Assembly (NCBI GenBank): GCA_014960805.1
Contig: CP063163.1
Location: 1,381,584-1,445,583 of the forward strand
DNA length: 64,000 nt
From: Cytobacillus suaedae
GTDB lineage: Bacteria > Bacillota > Bacilli > Bacillales > Bacillaceae_L
Reading direction: 5' to 3'
Shown: positions 45,301-53,904 of the stretch, one piece after another
Layout: each line of letters begins with the position of its first letter
Numbering within the stretch: the stretch's first letter is position 1
Translations under genes and position numbers: made by a program
The notes under the pieces: model-generated
Told to the model about the DNA's origin: nothing
The model's database searches: none
Seen by the model: only the letters and a program-made list of their open reading frames with translations

Positions 45301-46995
45301 ATGAGGTTTTCTGAATTTCCTTATGAAAGACCAAGTATTGAAAAAGTCACAACAGAAATAAGTGAGTTAATTACTAAGTTTAAAGATGCAACGAGTGCAG
45401 AAGCACAATGTACGCTTGTAAAAAAAATTAATAACATCAGATTAGAGTTTGATTCAGTTCAGACGATTGCACATGTTCGACATACACTGGATACCACAGA
45501 TGAGTTTTATGAAGAGGAATATAGTTTTTTTAATAAAAACCTTCCACACTACACGGATGCTGAAACGCAGTTTTTTCAAGCACTACTTGATACACCTTTT
45601 CGAAGTGAATTAGAAACTGCATTTGGTAAGCAGTTCTTCAAAGTCGCAGAATCTAAGGTTAAAACATTTTCTCCAGAGGTGATGGAGCTTTTAGGAGAAG
45701 AAAATCGGTTAACGAGTGAATATCAAAAGCTTATTGCTTCAGCTACGGTCTTATTTAACGGGGAGGAGCTAACCCTTTCTAAGATTGAAAAGTTTGTGCT
45801 AGGCCAAGATCGAGATACTAGAAAACGTGCAATCGAGACGAAATTCGACTACTTCGCTTCAAAAAGAGAGGTGTATGATGAGCTATTTGATGATCTCGTA
45901 AAGGTGAGACATGACATTGCTACAAAGCTTGGTTTTACTTCTTTTACAGACTTAGCGTATTTAAGATGGGCTCGTTCTGGTTGGGATAAAGAATCGGCTG
46001 CAGCTTTCCGGGAGAATGTTCGAAAATATCTAGTACCCCTTGTTTCTAAGATAGTAGAGGATCAGAGACAACGTTTAGGAGTAGATAAGGTTAAGGTTTA
46101 TGATGAAAAAGTCCAGTTTGAAAGTGGGAATCCAGTTCCACAGGGTGATGCTGACTGGATTGTTGAACAGGGAAGACAATTGTACAGTGAACTATCCGAA
46201 GATACGAAGAATTTTTATAATGAAATGACGGAAAAAGGGCTGTTTGACTTACTCAATAAGAAAGGCAAAGCAAACATTGGTTATTGTACGTATTTCGCAA
46301 AGGAAAAAGTACCGTTTGTGTTTGCGAACTTTAATGGGTCGTCAAATGATGTAAGAGTTCTTGTTCATGAAGTGGGGCATGCCTTCCAAGCGTACTCAAC
46401 ACTTAAAACTCAGGAAGTTCCAGAATACTTCTTCCCAACAATGGAGGGGTCTGAAATCTTCTCTATGAGTATGGAGTTTTTTATCTTTCCATGGGCTAAC
46501 CTCTTTTTCAAGGAAGATGCAGATAAGCACCGATTCTTCCACTTGGTAGATTCGCTTATAAAACTTCCTAAAATGTGTGTAGGTGACGAGTTCCAGGAAG
46601 AAGTGTATGCCAATCCTACGTTAACCTCAGAGGAAAGAAGACAGCTGTGGTCTAGACTAGAGAAAAAATATATGCCATACCGTGACAACGATCAAATCAC
46701 CCATTTAGAAGAGGGCGGATCATGGCACGAAATCCCACATATCTATGAGGTTCCGTTTTATTATCTTGATTATGCTTTGGCACAGGTTTGTGCGATACAA
46801 CTTTGGGATAAGGCTAACGCAGATTGGGACCATGCTTGGGATACGTATGTAAGGCTATGTAAGATTGGTGGAAGTAAGTCGTTCACTGAACTATTAGAAG
46901 AAGGGCAATTATCTTCACCTTTTGAAGAGCAAACGTTTATCAATTTAAGGAGTTTTCTAGATAGCAAGATTGAGAGTTTGAAGGTCCCTGTTTAA
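45301..46995 (+). CDS. Oligoendopeptidase F (M3 family)
   Basis: This 564-residue metallopeptidase has the M3 zinc motif LVHEVGHAFQAYS (HExxH near residue 355) and the third ligand in the PTMEGSEIFSMSMEFF region; the substrate-binding Tyr is in YYLDYALAQ. It cleaves short peptides in the cytosol. ATG 45301 (MRFSEFPYERPS) follows GGGGGCG; a longer frame from 45268 has no site. It is followed by a terminator. Confidence 0.92.
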   Translation: MRFSEFPYERPSIEKVTTEISELITKFKDATSAEAQCTLVKKINNIRLEFDSVQTIAHVRHTLDTTDEFYEEEYSFFNKNLPHYTDAETQFFQALLDTPFRSELETAFGKQFFKVAESKVKTFSPEVMELLGEENRLTSEYQKLIASATVLFNGEELTLSKIEKFVLGQDRDTRKRAIETKFDYFASKREVYDELFDDLVKVRHDIATKLGFTSFTDLAYLRWARSGWDKESAAAFRENVRKYLVPLVSKIVEDQRQRLGVDKVKVYDEKVQFESGNPVPQGDADWIVEQGRQLYSELSEDTKNFYNEMTEKGLFDLLNKKGKANIGYCTYFAKEKVPFVFANFNGSSNDVRVLVHEVGHAFQAYSTLKTQEVPEYFFPTMEGSEIFSMSMEFFIFPWANLFFKEDADKHRFFHLVDSLIKLPKMCVGDEFQEEVYANPTLTSEERRQLWSRLEKKYMPYRDNDQITHLEEGGSWHEIPHIYEVPFYYLDYALAQVCAIQLWDKANADWDHAWDTYVRLCKIGGSKSFTELLEEGQLSSPFEEQTFINLRSFLDSKIESLKVPV

Positions 46996-47025
46996 TCAAA
47001 AGAATATTTTTAAAAATACTAGTTC

Positions 47026-47060
47026 AAAAGAGAAACCATAATGAGTGGTTTCTCTTTTTA
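47026..47060 (+). terminator. Intrinsic terminator
   Basis: AAAAGAGAAACCA pairs with TGGTTTCTCTTTT around TAATGAG, 30 bp after the peptidase stop. Confidence 0.9.
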
Positions 47061-47081
47061 AAAAGGAAAGATGGTGAAGAA

Positions 47082-47906
47082 ATGGAAGAAGCGTTTATTA
47101 ATTTTAGAGGGATTAACATCTATACAAAAACCATTGGGAGTGGGGAGCCTCTTGTCTTTTTGCATGGTGGTCCAGGAGGGGATCATCGCTACTTCTTACC
47201 TCACTTGGAAGATTTAGCAAACCATTTTCAACTAGTCTTTTATGATCAAGCTGGTTGTGGAAAATCGGGGCCATTACCTGATGAGAGTTATTCAATGGAT
47301 ACGGAAGTGGAGCTACTAGAAGAGCTTCGTAAAAGCTTAGGGTTTCATAAGTTAAACTTAATTGGAGAGTCTTGGGGATCGATGCTCTCCTTATTGTACG
47401 CTAGTAAGTATCCTACCCATGTAGGTAAAATTTTTATGACGGCAGCAGTTGGTGCAACGAAGGATGCTTACTTACAGTTTGGAAAAGAGATTGAGAGACG
47501 ATTAACGGACGAAGAAAAACAGTTGCTTAACGAGTTATCGACTAAGTTATCTAAAGGAGAAGTTGAGGTTAGCGAAATTTTTAATATCATTGACCCTTTT
47601 TATGTGTTTTCACGAGAAACTTTAGGTAAACGCACCCCAACAAATAGCAATGCTGCTGTTAATCGAATCATAGGTCAAGATATTATTGAAAATTATGATG
47701 TATCTAAGTATGCTCATGTATTGAAGGAGATTCCAATTCTGGTCGCACAAGGTGAACATGATCTAATTACACCATCCATGTTAGAGGATACCCTTGTTTC
47801 CTATATCCCTCATATACAAGTGAAGGGAATTAAGGAGTGTGGTCATTGGTCTGTTGTTGAGAAGCCGGGGGAATTGATGAGTTTAGTTAAAGAGTTTCTT
47901 CAATAA
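47082..47906 (+). CDS. Alpha/beta hydrolase, prolyl-iminopeptidase-like
   Basis: The 274-residue enzyme has the oxyanion segment LHGGPGGDHRYF, the nucleophile elbow GESWGS and the late Asp and His (QGEHDLITP, GHWSVVEKP). The HGGPG motif is typical of proline iminopeptidases and related esterases. AAAGGAAAG precedes the ATG. A second HGGPG hydrolase is at 49890-50909 but the two share little beyond the motifs. Confidence 0.88.
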   Translation: MEEAFINFRGINIYTKTIGSGEPLVFLHGGPGGDHRYFLPHLEDLANHFQLVFYDQAGCGKSGPLPDESYSMDTEVELLEELRKSLGFHKLNLIGESWGSMLSLLYASKYPTHVGKIFMTAAVGATKDAYLQFGKEIERRLTDEEKQLLNELSTKLSKGEVEVSEIFNIIDPFYVFSRETLGKRTPTNSNAAVNRIIGQDIIENYDVSKYAHVLKEIPILVAQGEHDLITPSMLEDTLVSYIPHIQVKGIKECGHWSVVEKPGELMSLVKEFLQ

Positions 47907-48005
47907 TATAAACTGATTCACTATAACACTACTAGGCCCATTAGTCTAAAAAAGATAGCAACTAAAATTTTTATAAAAAATTCATTTCCACATGCCACCT
48001 TTTCA

Positions 48006-48044
48006 CCATCTTCTCCCTATAACCAATACGGAGAAGGTTTTTTT
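48006..48044 (+). terminator. Terminator hairpin before the DnaD-like gene
   Basis: CTTCTCC (48010-48016) pairs with GGAGAAG (48030-48036), with outer ACC/GGT, and runs into T7. It is 100 bp after the hydrolase and 27 bp before the next ATG, so it ends the hydrolase transcript or attenuates the next gene. Confidence 0.75.
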
Positions 48045-48070
48045 ATGAATATAAAAAGGTGGGAAAACAA

Positions 48071-49048
48071 ATGAGCAGTAATCTAATCATTAATGAAAGA
48101 CCATTAATCATCATTCCGTCATTAGCAAAAGCAATTGGGTTAAATGAAAGCATCATCCTACAGCAGCTTCATTATTGGTTGCAAAGAAGCAAGAATATCC
48201 GAATGGACCGAAAGTGGGTCTACTTTACATATGAAAATTTAGCAGAGCAATTCCCGTTTTTTTCTGTTAGCACAATTCGTAGAGTAATCGGCAAGCTAGA
48301 AGAAAAGGGATTACTTCAGTCTGGTCATTTTAATAAGATGAAAATGGATCATACGAAGTGGTATTCCATCAATTACGAAGCACTTGATGGCCTATCTACT
48401 ACAACTTTGAATTACGAAAAAATCAACAATAAAGAAGCGAATTGTTCAATGATAGAAGATAATATATTCAAAGAGGACAGCCCATCTGTTCAAAATGAGC
48501 AGAAGGAGTGTTCAAACTGGACAGACGAGCAGGTCAAAACGAACAGCCCAATACCAAAGAGTACTTCAAAGATTTCTCCAAAGAATACCTTAGAGACTTC
48601 AACAAAGAATGATGAACGCAACGATCAGGGTAATCCCTATCGCTTTTACGAGGAAAATGGATTCGGTCTTATTGGTAGCTTTATTTCTGAAAAAATAAGT
48701 GCGTGGTGTATCGATCTTTCAGATGAACTAGTTGTAGAAGCAATGAAGATTGCAGTGGAGAACAGCTCGAAAAAATGGAGTTACGTTGAAGCTATTTTAA
48801 AAGATTGGGTAGACAAAGGATATCAAACAGTGGACGATGTTCAAGCAGCACGTCTTGCTGGGAGACCGAAGCATCAAAAGCATAAAGTGGGTTACCAACC
48901 AGCTCGTAAAGAAATCTTACCAGATTGGTTTAAAAATAGAGAAAACTCCTCAGTTGAACTAGATGGAGATATAAACTATGAAGAAGAGAAGAAGAAATTT
49001 CTCGACCGAAGAAGGAAATACCTTGAGAAGCAGGGGAATAATGAGTAA
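48071..49048 (+). CDS. DnaD/DnaB-like replication protein
   Basis: The 325-residue protein has an N-terminal winged helix (RPLIIIPSLAKAIGLNESII, with the FFSVSTIRRVIGKLEEKGLL recognition region), a low-complexity linker and a C-terminal DnaD/DnaB_2 helical domain (YRFYEENGFGLIGSFISEKI; YVEAILKDWVDKGYQTVDDV). This form is common in phages and plasmids as a helicase-loading protein. No other phage gene is nearby, so it may be a relic of a mobile element or a chromosomal paralogue. AAGGTGGG precedes the ATG at 48071. Confidence 0.8.
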   Translation: MSSNLIINERPLIIIPSLAKAIGLNESIILQQLHYWLQRSKNIRMDRKWVYFTYENLAEQFPFFSVSTIRRVIGKLEEKGLLQSGHFNKMKMDHTKWYSINYEALDGLSTTTLNYEKINNKEANCSMIEDNIFKEDSPSVQNEQKECSNWTDEQVKTNSPIPKSTSKISPKNTLETSTKNDERNDQGNPYRFYEENGFGLIGSFISEKISAWCIDLSDELVVEAMKIAVENSSKKWSYVEAILKDWVDKGYQTVDDVQAARLAGRPKHQKHKVGYQPARKEILPDWFKNRENSSVELDGDINYEEEKKKFLDRRRKYLEKQGNNE

Positions 49049-49106
49049 GAAAAAGAGGGTCAAAAGTTCTTTAGAAGTAACCCCATTAAGAGGTTACTTC
49101 TGTATA

Positions 49107-49730
49107 TCAGTGATATGAAACAATTTTATCTAATGAAAAACGGTGATGCTCATATCCTTCAGATTCTGCAATACCAAATGGTACCATTGCAGCAAATTTC
49201 ACATGGTCAGGTAGACCTATAATATCTTTTACCTTTTCTTGATCAAACCCAAGCATTGGTACACTCGAATAGCCATATCCTTGTAAAGCAGTTAACAATA
49301 TCCCAAGAGCAATATTGGCTTGTGTGAGGCCCCATTGACCTCTTTCTTCAACACTCATTCCATTAAAGAATGATGAGAGATTTGCCACTTCCTCTTGTTT
49401 TCGTTCTGCTGATAAACCTGGGTGAACTGTTTCTGGTAAGTTTGCGATAACGTCTTCCATATCACTGATCACAAGAACAACGGCAGGTGCAGATGTTACT
49501 TGTTGTTGACCGTAGGCTGCATCCTTTAAGGCTTCTTTTAACCCGGTATCGGTTACAATATGGAAGCGCCACGGTTGCAAGTTCCAAGCACTAGGAGATA
49601 ATCGAACAAGCTCAAAAATTCGATCTATGTCTTCTTTTGGTATCGGTTCCTGAACAAATTTCCTGATACTGTGACGAGATACAATTGCATCTTTAACGTT
49701 TAAAATTTGATTATTGTTCTCTGTCGCCAA
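49107..49730 (-). CDS. Nitroreductase family protein
   Basis: The 207-residue FMN enzyme shows the nitroreductase pattern: VSRHSIRKFVQEPIPKEDID (FMN phosphate), SPSAWNLQPWRF and the AALQGYGYSSVPMLGFD stretch. Homologues reduce quinones and nitro compounds with NAD(P)H. ATG 49739 touches the GGAG site, so TTG at 49730, eight bases on, is preferred. Confidence 0.88.
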   Translation of the reverse strand: MATENNNQILNVKDAIVSRHSIRKFVQEPIPKEDIDRIFELVRLSPSAWNLQPWRFHIVTDTGLKEALKDAAYGQQQVTSAPAVVLVISDMEDVIANLPETVHPGLSAERKQEEVANLSSFFNGMSVEERGQWGLTQANIALGILLTALQGYGYSSVPMLGFDQEKVKDIIGLPDHVKFAAMVPFGIAESEGYEHHRFSLDKIVSYH

Positions 49731-49889
49731 AAGTAACATCTCCTTTTGTAGTACTGGTAGGTAAACCTACAAAATGTAGTATGTACATAAGTAAAAGTTG
49801 CAACAAGAGTTTTTGTTAGAAACTATTGGATAAAGTTTTGATAACCAGGAGGCTTCCCAAGTAAATCCCGAAAATTTCTTGTTTATCAA

Positions 49890-50909
49890 TCAATCTACCT
49901 TATTTTTAGGTTGAGTTTGTTTTAAAACATATAAAAGCAAATCATAATAACGCTCTGTTTCTTCGTAATGTGGCATATGGGCAGAGTGCTCAAAGTAGAG
50001 TAATTCCTTACTTGGTGCTTGAAGAATGTCAAAGTATTGTTCAGATAACTCAAAGGGACAGGCGTAATCATGTTTTCCAATGAAGAAGTAGATAGGGATA
50101 TCAACCTTTGTTACAAGTTTCCCTAGGTCTACTTGTAAGAGTTCTTGGTGAAGGTGTTTTACACTAAAAAGAGATCCTTTTACGAAGTTAATTTTATCAA
50201 CTAGTCCGTATTCAGGTGCTGAGAAGATGGCTTTAAATACCTCTCTTCCAGGGCGACTATGCATCTTCCCACCAAACTTTTCAAGCCATACTGAGTATTT
50301 CCAAAGTCCTTTTGAAAAGTGATGGAAAGGGGGTTTTCCTATTGACTCTAATTCAGAAATTGCTTTTTGATTCCCTGTTTCCTTTGCCTTTTTCATAACA
50401 AAGTCGTAGGAAACGCGTAACGTCTCAGTCAAGCCAATATTTTGAGCCAGTCCGATATAAGCATGGAAATGGTGTGGATACTGCTGAATCATGAGCATGG
50501 ACAAAATGGTACCAAATGAATGACCTTGTAAATAAAACTTTTCATGAGTTTTGTTTAATTTCTTTTTGACATAGTGGATGACTTCTTCAGCATCAGAAAC
50601 AAATTGGGCAAGGTTCATAGAAGTAGGTTTGACTGCTTTTGTGTGTGATTTTCCTGCTCCACGTTGATCCCAATTGACAATGGTAAAATGCTTTTCCAAA
50701 GGACCATTTAATATATGTGATAAATACATTTCACTTTGACCTGGCCCACCGTGGACCATAAAGAGAACAGGGTTACTAGCGTTTTCTCCTCTTATTAAGA
50801 TAGCCTGGTTCACACCGCCAATTTTCACTTTTTCTAATGACACGATCGAGTTTTCCTTTGCATGACCAAGATTATCAAGAATAGGTCTTTCTTTTACAAA
50901 TAGGTTCAT
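49890..50909 (-). CDS. Alpha/beta hydrolase under PadR control
   Basis: The 339-residue enzyme has the VHGGPGQSEMYL oxyanion loop, NWDQRGAGKSH, nucleophile elbow GHSFGT, and late GKHDYACP and HSAHMPHYEE segments, close to proline iminopeptidase-like esterases. ATG 50909 follows AAGGAGAAATG. The promoter region carries a TATCCAA-N2-TTGGATA operator identical (inverted) to the one before the neighbouring padR gene, so the two are probably one regulated locus, perhaps for an inhibitor or xenobiotic ester. Confidence 0.85.
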   Translation of the reverse strand: MNLFVKERPILDNLGHAKENSIVSLEKVKIGGVNQAILIRGENASNPVLFMVHGGPGQSEMYLSHILNGPLEKHFTIVNWDQRGAGKSHTKAVKPTSMNLAQFVSDAEEVIHYVKKKLNKTHEKFYLQGHSFGTILSMLMIQQYPHHFHAYIGLAQNIGLTETLRVSYDFVMKKAKETGNQKAISELESIGKPPFHHFSKGLWKYSVWLEKFGGKMHSRPGREVFKAIFSAPEYGLVDKINFVKGSLFSVKHLHQELLQVDLGKLVTKVDIPIYFFIGKHDYACPFELSEQYFDILQAPSKELLYFEHSAHMPHYEETERYYDLLLYVLKQTQPKNKVD

Positions 50910-50940
50910 ATACCATTTCTCCTTTTTATCCAATATTGTA

Positions 50941-50956
50941 TATCCAACATTGGATA
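50941..50956. promoter_or_regulatory. Operator 1 of the PadR-type regulator
   Basis: TATCCAACATTGGATA is a 7-bp inverted repeat with a 2-bp spacer, upstream of the hydrolase. A second, weaker half-match (TATCCAATATTG) adjoins it on the left. Confidence 0.65.
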
Positions 50957-50971
50957 TTAATTTAAAAAAAT

Positions 50972-51505
50972 TTATATGTTTTTTGATAAATATTCTAGCG
51001 TTTTAGTTACTAATTCAATATCTGCATTTATTACTTGTAGGTTATTATCAAACGAATACTCCATAATAGGATTATAGACGGAAGTGTCTGCCTTTGCTTG
51101 CTTAGCCAATTGCCATTCAGCTTTTAGTTTGTTTAATTGTGCTAAGTTTTCCTCTAGAATGCTACGTGCTTCATCTTTAGGTAATTGTTGTATCATTGCC
51201 AGTGATAGCATGAAATCTGATTTTAAGGAATGTGGCTGTAATTTTAAGTTTTCTCTAAGTAGCTGCTGATATTGTTGCTCACCGTTTTCTGTGATTTTAT
51301 AAATCTTTCTAATTCTAGCACCGGTTCGCTCTTCTTTCACAACTTCAATGATTTGTTCATTCTCCATCTTGTTAAGTGCGTAATATATTGAGCCTGACAG
51401 CACATTGGACCATCGATCCATTCTACTCTCTTGAATAATTGTTTGGATTTCATAACCATGCATTTCCTTGTTACGTAATAAGCCAAGAACGATTAACTTT
51501 GTCAT
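50972..51505 (-). CDS. PadR family transcriptional regulator
   Basis: The 177-residue protein has the PadR winged helix: LIVLGLLRNKEMHGYEIQ, SGSIYYALNKMENEQIIEVV and ARIRKIYKITENG, followed by a coiled dimerisation region of the PadR-s2 type. ATG 51505 follows AAGGAAGGAGG; the longer frame from 51535 overlaps the operator. Identical palindromes stand before this gene and before the hydrolase downstream, so it likely represses both until a ligand, maybe a substrate of the hydrolase, binds. Confidence 0.88.
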   Translation of the reverse strand: MTKLIVLGLLRNKEMHGYEIQTIIQESRMDRWSNVLSGSIYYALNKMENEQIIEVVKEERTGARIRKIYKITENGEQQYQQLLRENLKLQPHSLKSDFMLSLAMIQQLPKDEARSILEENLAQLNKLKAEWQLAKQAKADTSVYNPIMEYSFDNNLQVINADIELVTKTLEYLSKNI

Positions 51506-51528
51506 TGTCTTTGGCCTCCTTCCTTGAA

Positions 51529-51544
51529 TATCCAATGTTGGATA
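51529..51544. promoter_or_regulatory. Operator 2 of the PadR-type regulator
   Basis: TATCCAATGTTGGATA, the exact reverse complement of operator 1, lies 24 bp upstream of the padR start, fitting autoregulation. Confidence 0.65.
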
Positions 51545-51673
51545 ATTAGATGATAATCGGATTGGATGATATTGTCAATATACCTTTTAAAATCAACTAA
51601 TGAACTGAGTACTTCGGATTAGGAGGGAAAATAAAAGTGCTGTACCAAGTTAAAACCAGATAATCGATAAATG

Positions 51674-51711
51674 CATCGGGCATGGGCTCTAACCAGCTGA
51701 GCAATAGGCCC
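51674..51711 (-). pseudogene. 5' half of a tRNA-Ile gene (fragment)
   Basis: The minus strand reads GGGCCTATTGCTCAGCTGG then TTAGAGC, the acceptor strand and D arm of bacillar tRNA-Ile(GAU), and continues into a degenerate anticodon arm in which CGAT is kept. No T arm or 3' acceptor strand follows. It is a dead fragment, of the sort left at integration or deletion points. Confidence 0.65.
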
Positions 51712-51773
51712 GTATATGAAAGAATTGAATCCTTTAAAAAGTGATCATCGCACAAAGCGTCCTTTTATGAAGT

Positions 51774-51948
51774 TCAAGAAAACCTAATCGTAAGGGTGGC
51801 AACAGCTGCAGGCATAAATAAAAGAGTCATTATTGGTTTACGGAGTTTCTCTAGTTTTTCATTTTTAAATTCCACAAAATTCAAGATTAAGGTTCCAGTA
51901 TAGCCTATGGCTAAAATAGCTGCCCACACTGCAATTATTTTCCATCGC
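51774..51948 (-). pseudogene. Remnant of a small membrane protein gene
   Basis: The minus strand codes WKIIAVWAAILAIGYTGTLI then LNFVEFKNEKLEKLRKPIMT and a second span (LLFMPAAVATLTI) up to a stop, but no start codon is in frame before a TAA upstream. It is probably the 3' end of a decayed two-span membrane protein gene. Confidence 0.4.
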
Positions 51949-52026
51949 CCACCATTTATTGATTACTTTAGATTTTATTTTTATCTTAAACTCGATTATT
52001 ACTATAGTAACAGAGAAAAGGAGCAA

Positions 52027-52575
52027 CTAAATTTTCGGTGCTCCTGGTGGATAGTAATAGGGTGGTACTTTAATCCATCCTCTTTTTCTCATTTGTTCTC
52101 TTAAAGTAGATCCGAACTTCATTTTTTCTAACATACAATGTGTAAATGCTGCAGCCAAGTCAGTTCTAATAGATTGGCTGGCAGCACTTGCACAATGAAG
52201 AACAGATGTAACAGTTTTCATACTTAATCCATTCATAATCTCTTCATCGGTAAGTTTTGCACCCAATGGTACAGAGTTTGGATCTGATTGTGGACGCTCT
52301 TCACTTGTTGGTGGAAGATGAATGCCTTCTGTTTTCATAAGTTCCTTGAATCGCTTACCGTGAGTTTCACACTGCTTTAAACTATCTTTCAACAGTTGCC
52401 TCACTTCGTCATCGTTTGTTGAATTAAGACCAATTTGAATGTAAATAGTAGCTTCATCCATTAGTGTAAGGTACATCCAACAACTCATTACCTCACCAAC
52501 ATGAAGTGGATTTTTAGGTTCATTATCTAAGTTCATTTGTAAGAAGTCTTTTACTGTTTCAAAAATATTTGTCAT
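52027..52575 (-). CDS. DUF3231 family protein (spore-coat-like), short form
   Basis: The 182-residue protein is a single DUF3231 unit with the LHVGEVMSCWMYLTLMDEAT opening and a Pro/Tyr-rich end (KVPPYYYPPGAPKI) like CotF-type coat proteins. GAGGGAGGAAC precedes the ATG 52575. It is a single-unit relative of the double-unit gene at 3087-4082. The 260 bp upstream contain only AT-rich promoter-like sequence. Confidence 0.8.
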   Translation of the reverse strand: MTNIFETVKDFLQMNLDNEPKNPLHVGEVMSCWMYLTLMDEATIYIQIGLNSTNDDEVRQLLKDSLKQCETHGKRFKELMKTEGIHLPPTSEERPQSDPNSVPLGAKLTDEEIMNGLSMKTVTSVLHCASAASQSIRTDLAAAFTHCMLEKMKFGSTLREQMRKRGWIKVPPYYYPPGAPKI

Positions 52576-52835
52576 ATTGGAAGTTCCTCCCTCTATTTTA
52601 CTCATAGTAATTTCCAAATTAAGGTAGGTGGATACATCGAAACAAGAATAATCATATCAATATAACAACTTGAAGGATTGAGTTCATACTTTCGATATAC
52701 CCTAATTAATTTATTAATTTATTGTAGATAGCAGGACTAGCAGGAAACAGTTTTCTATTGACTAAAAGCTAGTATTCTTTTAAAGTTATTAAAAATTTAT
52801 AGTCCGATGAAAAATACCTGAAATGAGTGAGTAGG

Positions 52836-53894
52836 ATGTTGATTACGAAAGAAGCATATAGGTTTGAGGTTGAACAAAAATACATTTCAAGAAGAGAGCA
52901 CCCAACCAATAAAGATATCATCATTTTAAACTATACAGAAAATGCTACATATGAAAAACGTTGGAATGAACTAACATTAAACTGTAGAGGCTTAATAGTG
53001 AATGAGCGGACTGGAGAGATCTTAGCGAGACCGTTTCCAAAGTTTTTTAACTATGGAGAAATTCCAGAACTTGAAGTGGATATACCTTTTCATTAAAGTC
53101 CTGAATTTACAATAAAACAAGATGGTTCATTAGGTATAAGCTACAAACTGAATGGTAATACCTTCTGGGCGACAAGAGGGTCTTTTGAATCAGACCAAGC
53201 TAAAGCTGCTCAACGAATATGGGAACAAAAATACAATTCTGTGACTATACCTGATGAAATTACGTTGCTGGTAGAAATCATTGATCCATCCTCTAGAGTA
53301 GTAGTTAACTATGATAGCATGTCAGACTTAGTTATCATTGGAGCGAATAATCGTTATACAGGCTATGATTTCAATTATCAGGAATTGAAAAAGCTTGCCT
53401 CAGATTTAGGAATGAGGGTTACTCCAATGGAATTATTAACAATCGATGAAGCATTGAAGCTAAAGGAGACAATTGATCACAACTCTGAAGGTTGGGTGTT
53501 AAGGTGGTCTAACGGAAAGCGATTAAAAATTAAAGGCGATAACTACTTAGCTATTCATAAAATTGCCTATGGCCTTTCAGATAAAATGAAAGTTGAATAT
53601 TGGATGAACGGAAAAATGGCTGAGTTGATATATAAGATGCCAGAAGAGTTTAGAGAGGAAATCGAGAAATTTACCACAAGGTTAGATTTTGAATTGGTGA
53701 ATTTGCAGCACGAAGTCACACAAGAAATTGAAGTTTGTAAGAAACATAGTCATGATAGAAAAACATTTGCCTTATATGTAAAAGGCAATGTTAAGAAGGA
53801 TATCCAATATCTTATTTTTAGAGGGTTTGACCAAAAGCAAGATATAGATATATTAAAGGAGCACATCTATCGAAACTATACTGACTACATCTAG
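52836..53894 (+). pseudogene. T4 Rnl1-like RNA ligase, interrupted by one stop codon
   Basis: Across an in-frame TAA (53094-53096, codon 87) the same frame codes a full ~352-residue RNA ligase. NCRGLIVNERTGEILARPFP precedes the stop, TIKQDGSLGISYK gives the nucleotidyl-transfer Lys94 (KxDG), and LLVEIID, SEGWVLRW and LKIKGDNYLAIHK are motifs IIIa, IV and V. The stop removes the catalytic Lys from the short product. There is no other damage, so loss is recent, or the codon is read through, or it is a sequence error. GTG 52827 is an alternative start. The kinase-HD gene begins 11 bp later. Confidence 0.75.
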
Positions 53895-53904
53895 GAGGTA
53901 AACA

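Noticed and set aside
48071-49048. A prophage around the DnaD-like gene
   Set aside because: No integrase, capsid, terminase, portal, holin or repressor genes are near; one replication-type gene is not enough.
52836-53894. The TAA in the RNA ligase as a programmed recoding site
   Set aside because: TAA is not a selenocysteine or pyrrolysine codon and no special downstream structure is visible; treated as a lesion, with read-through only a remote option.
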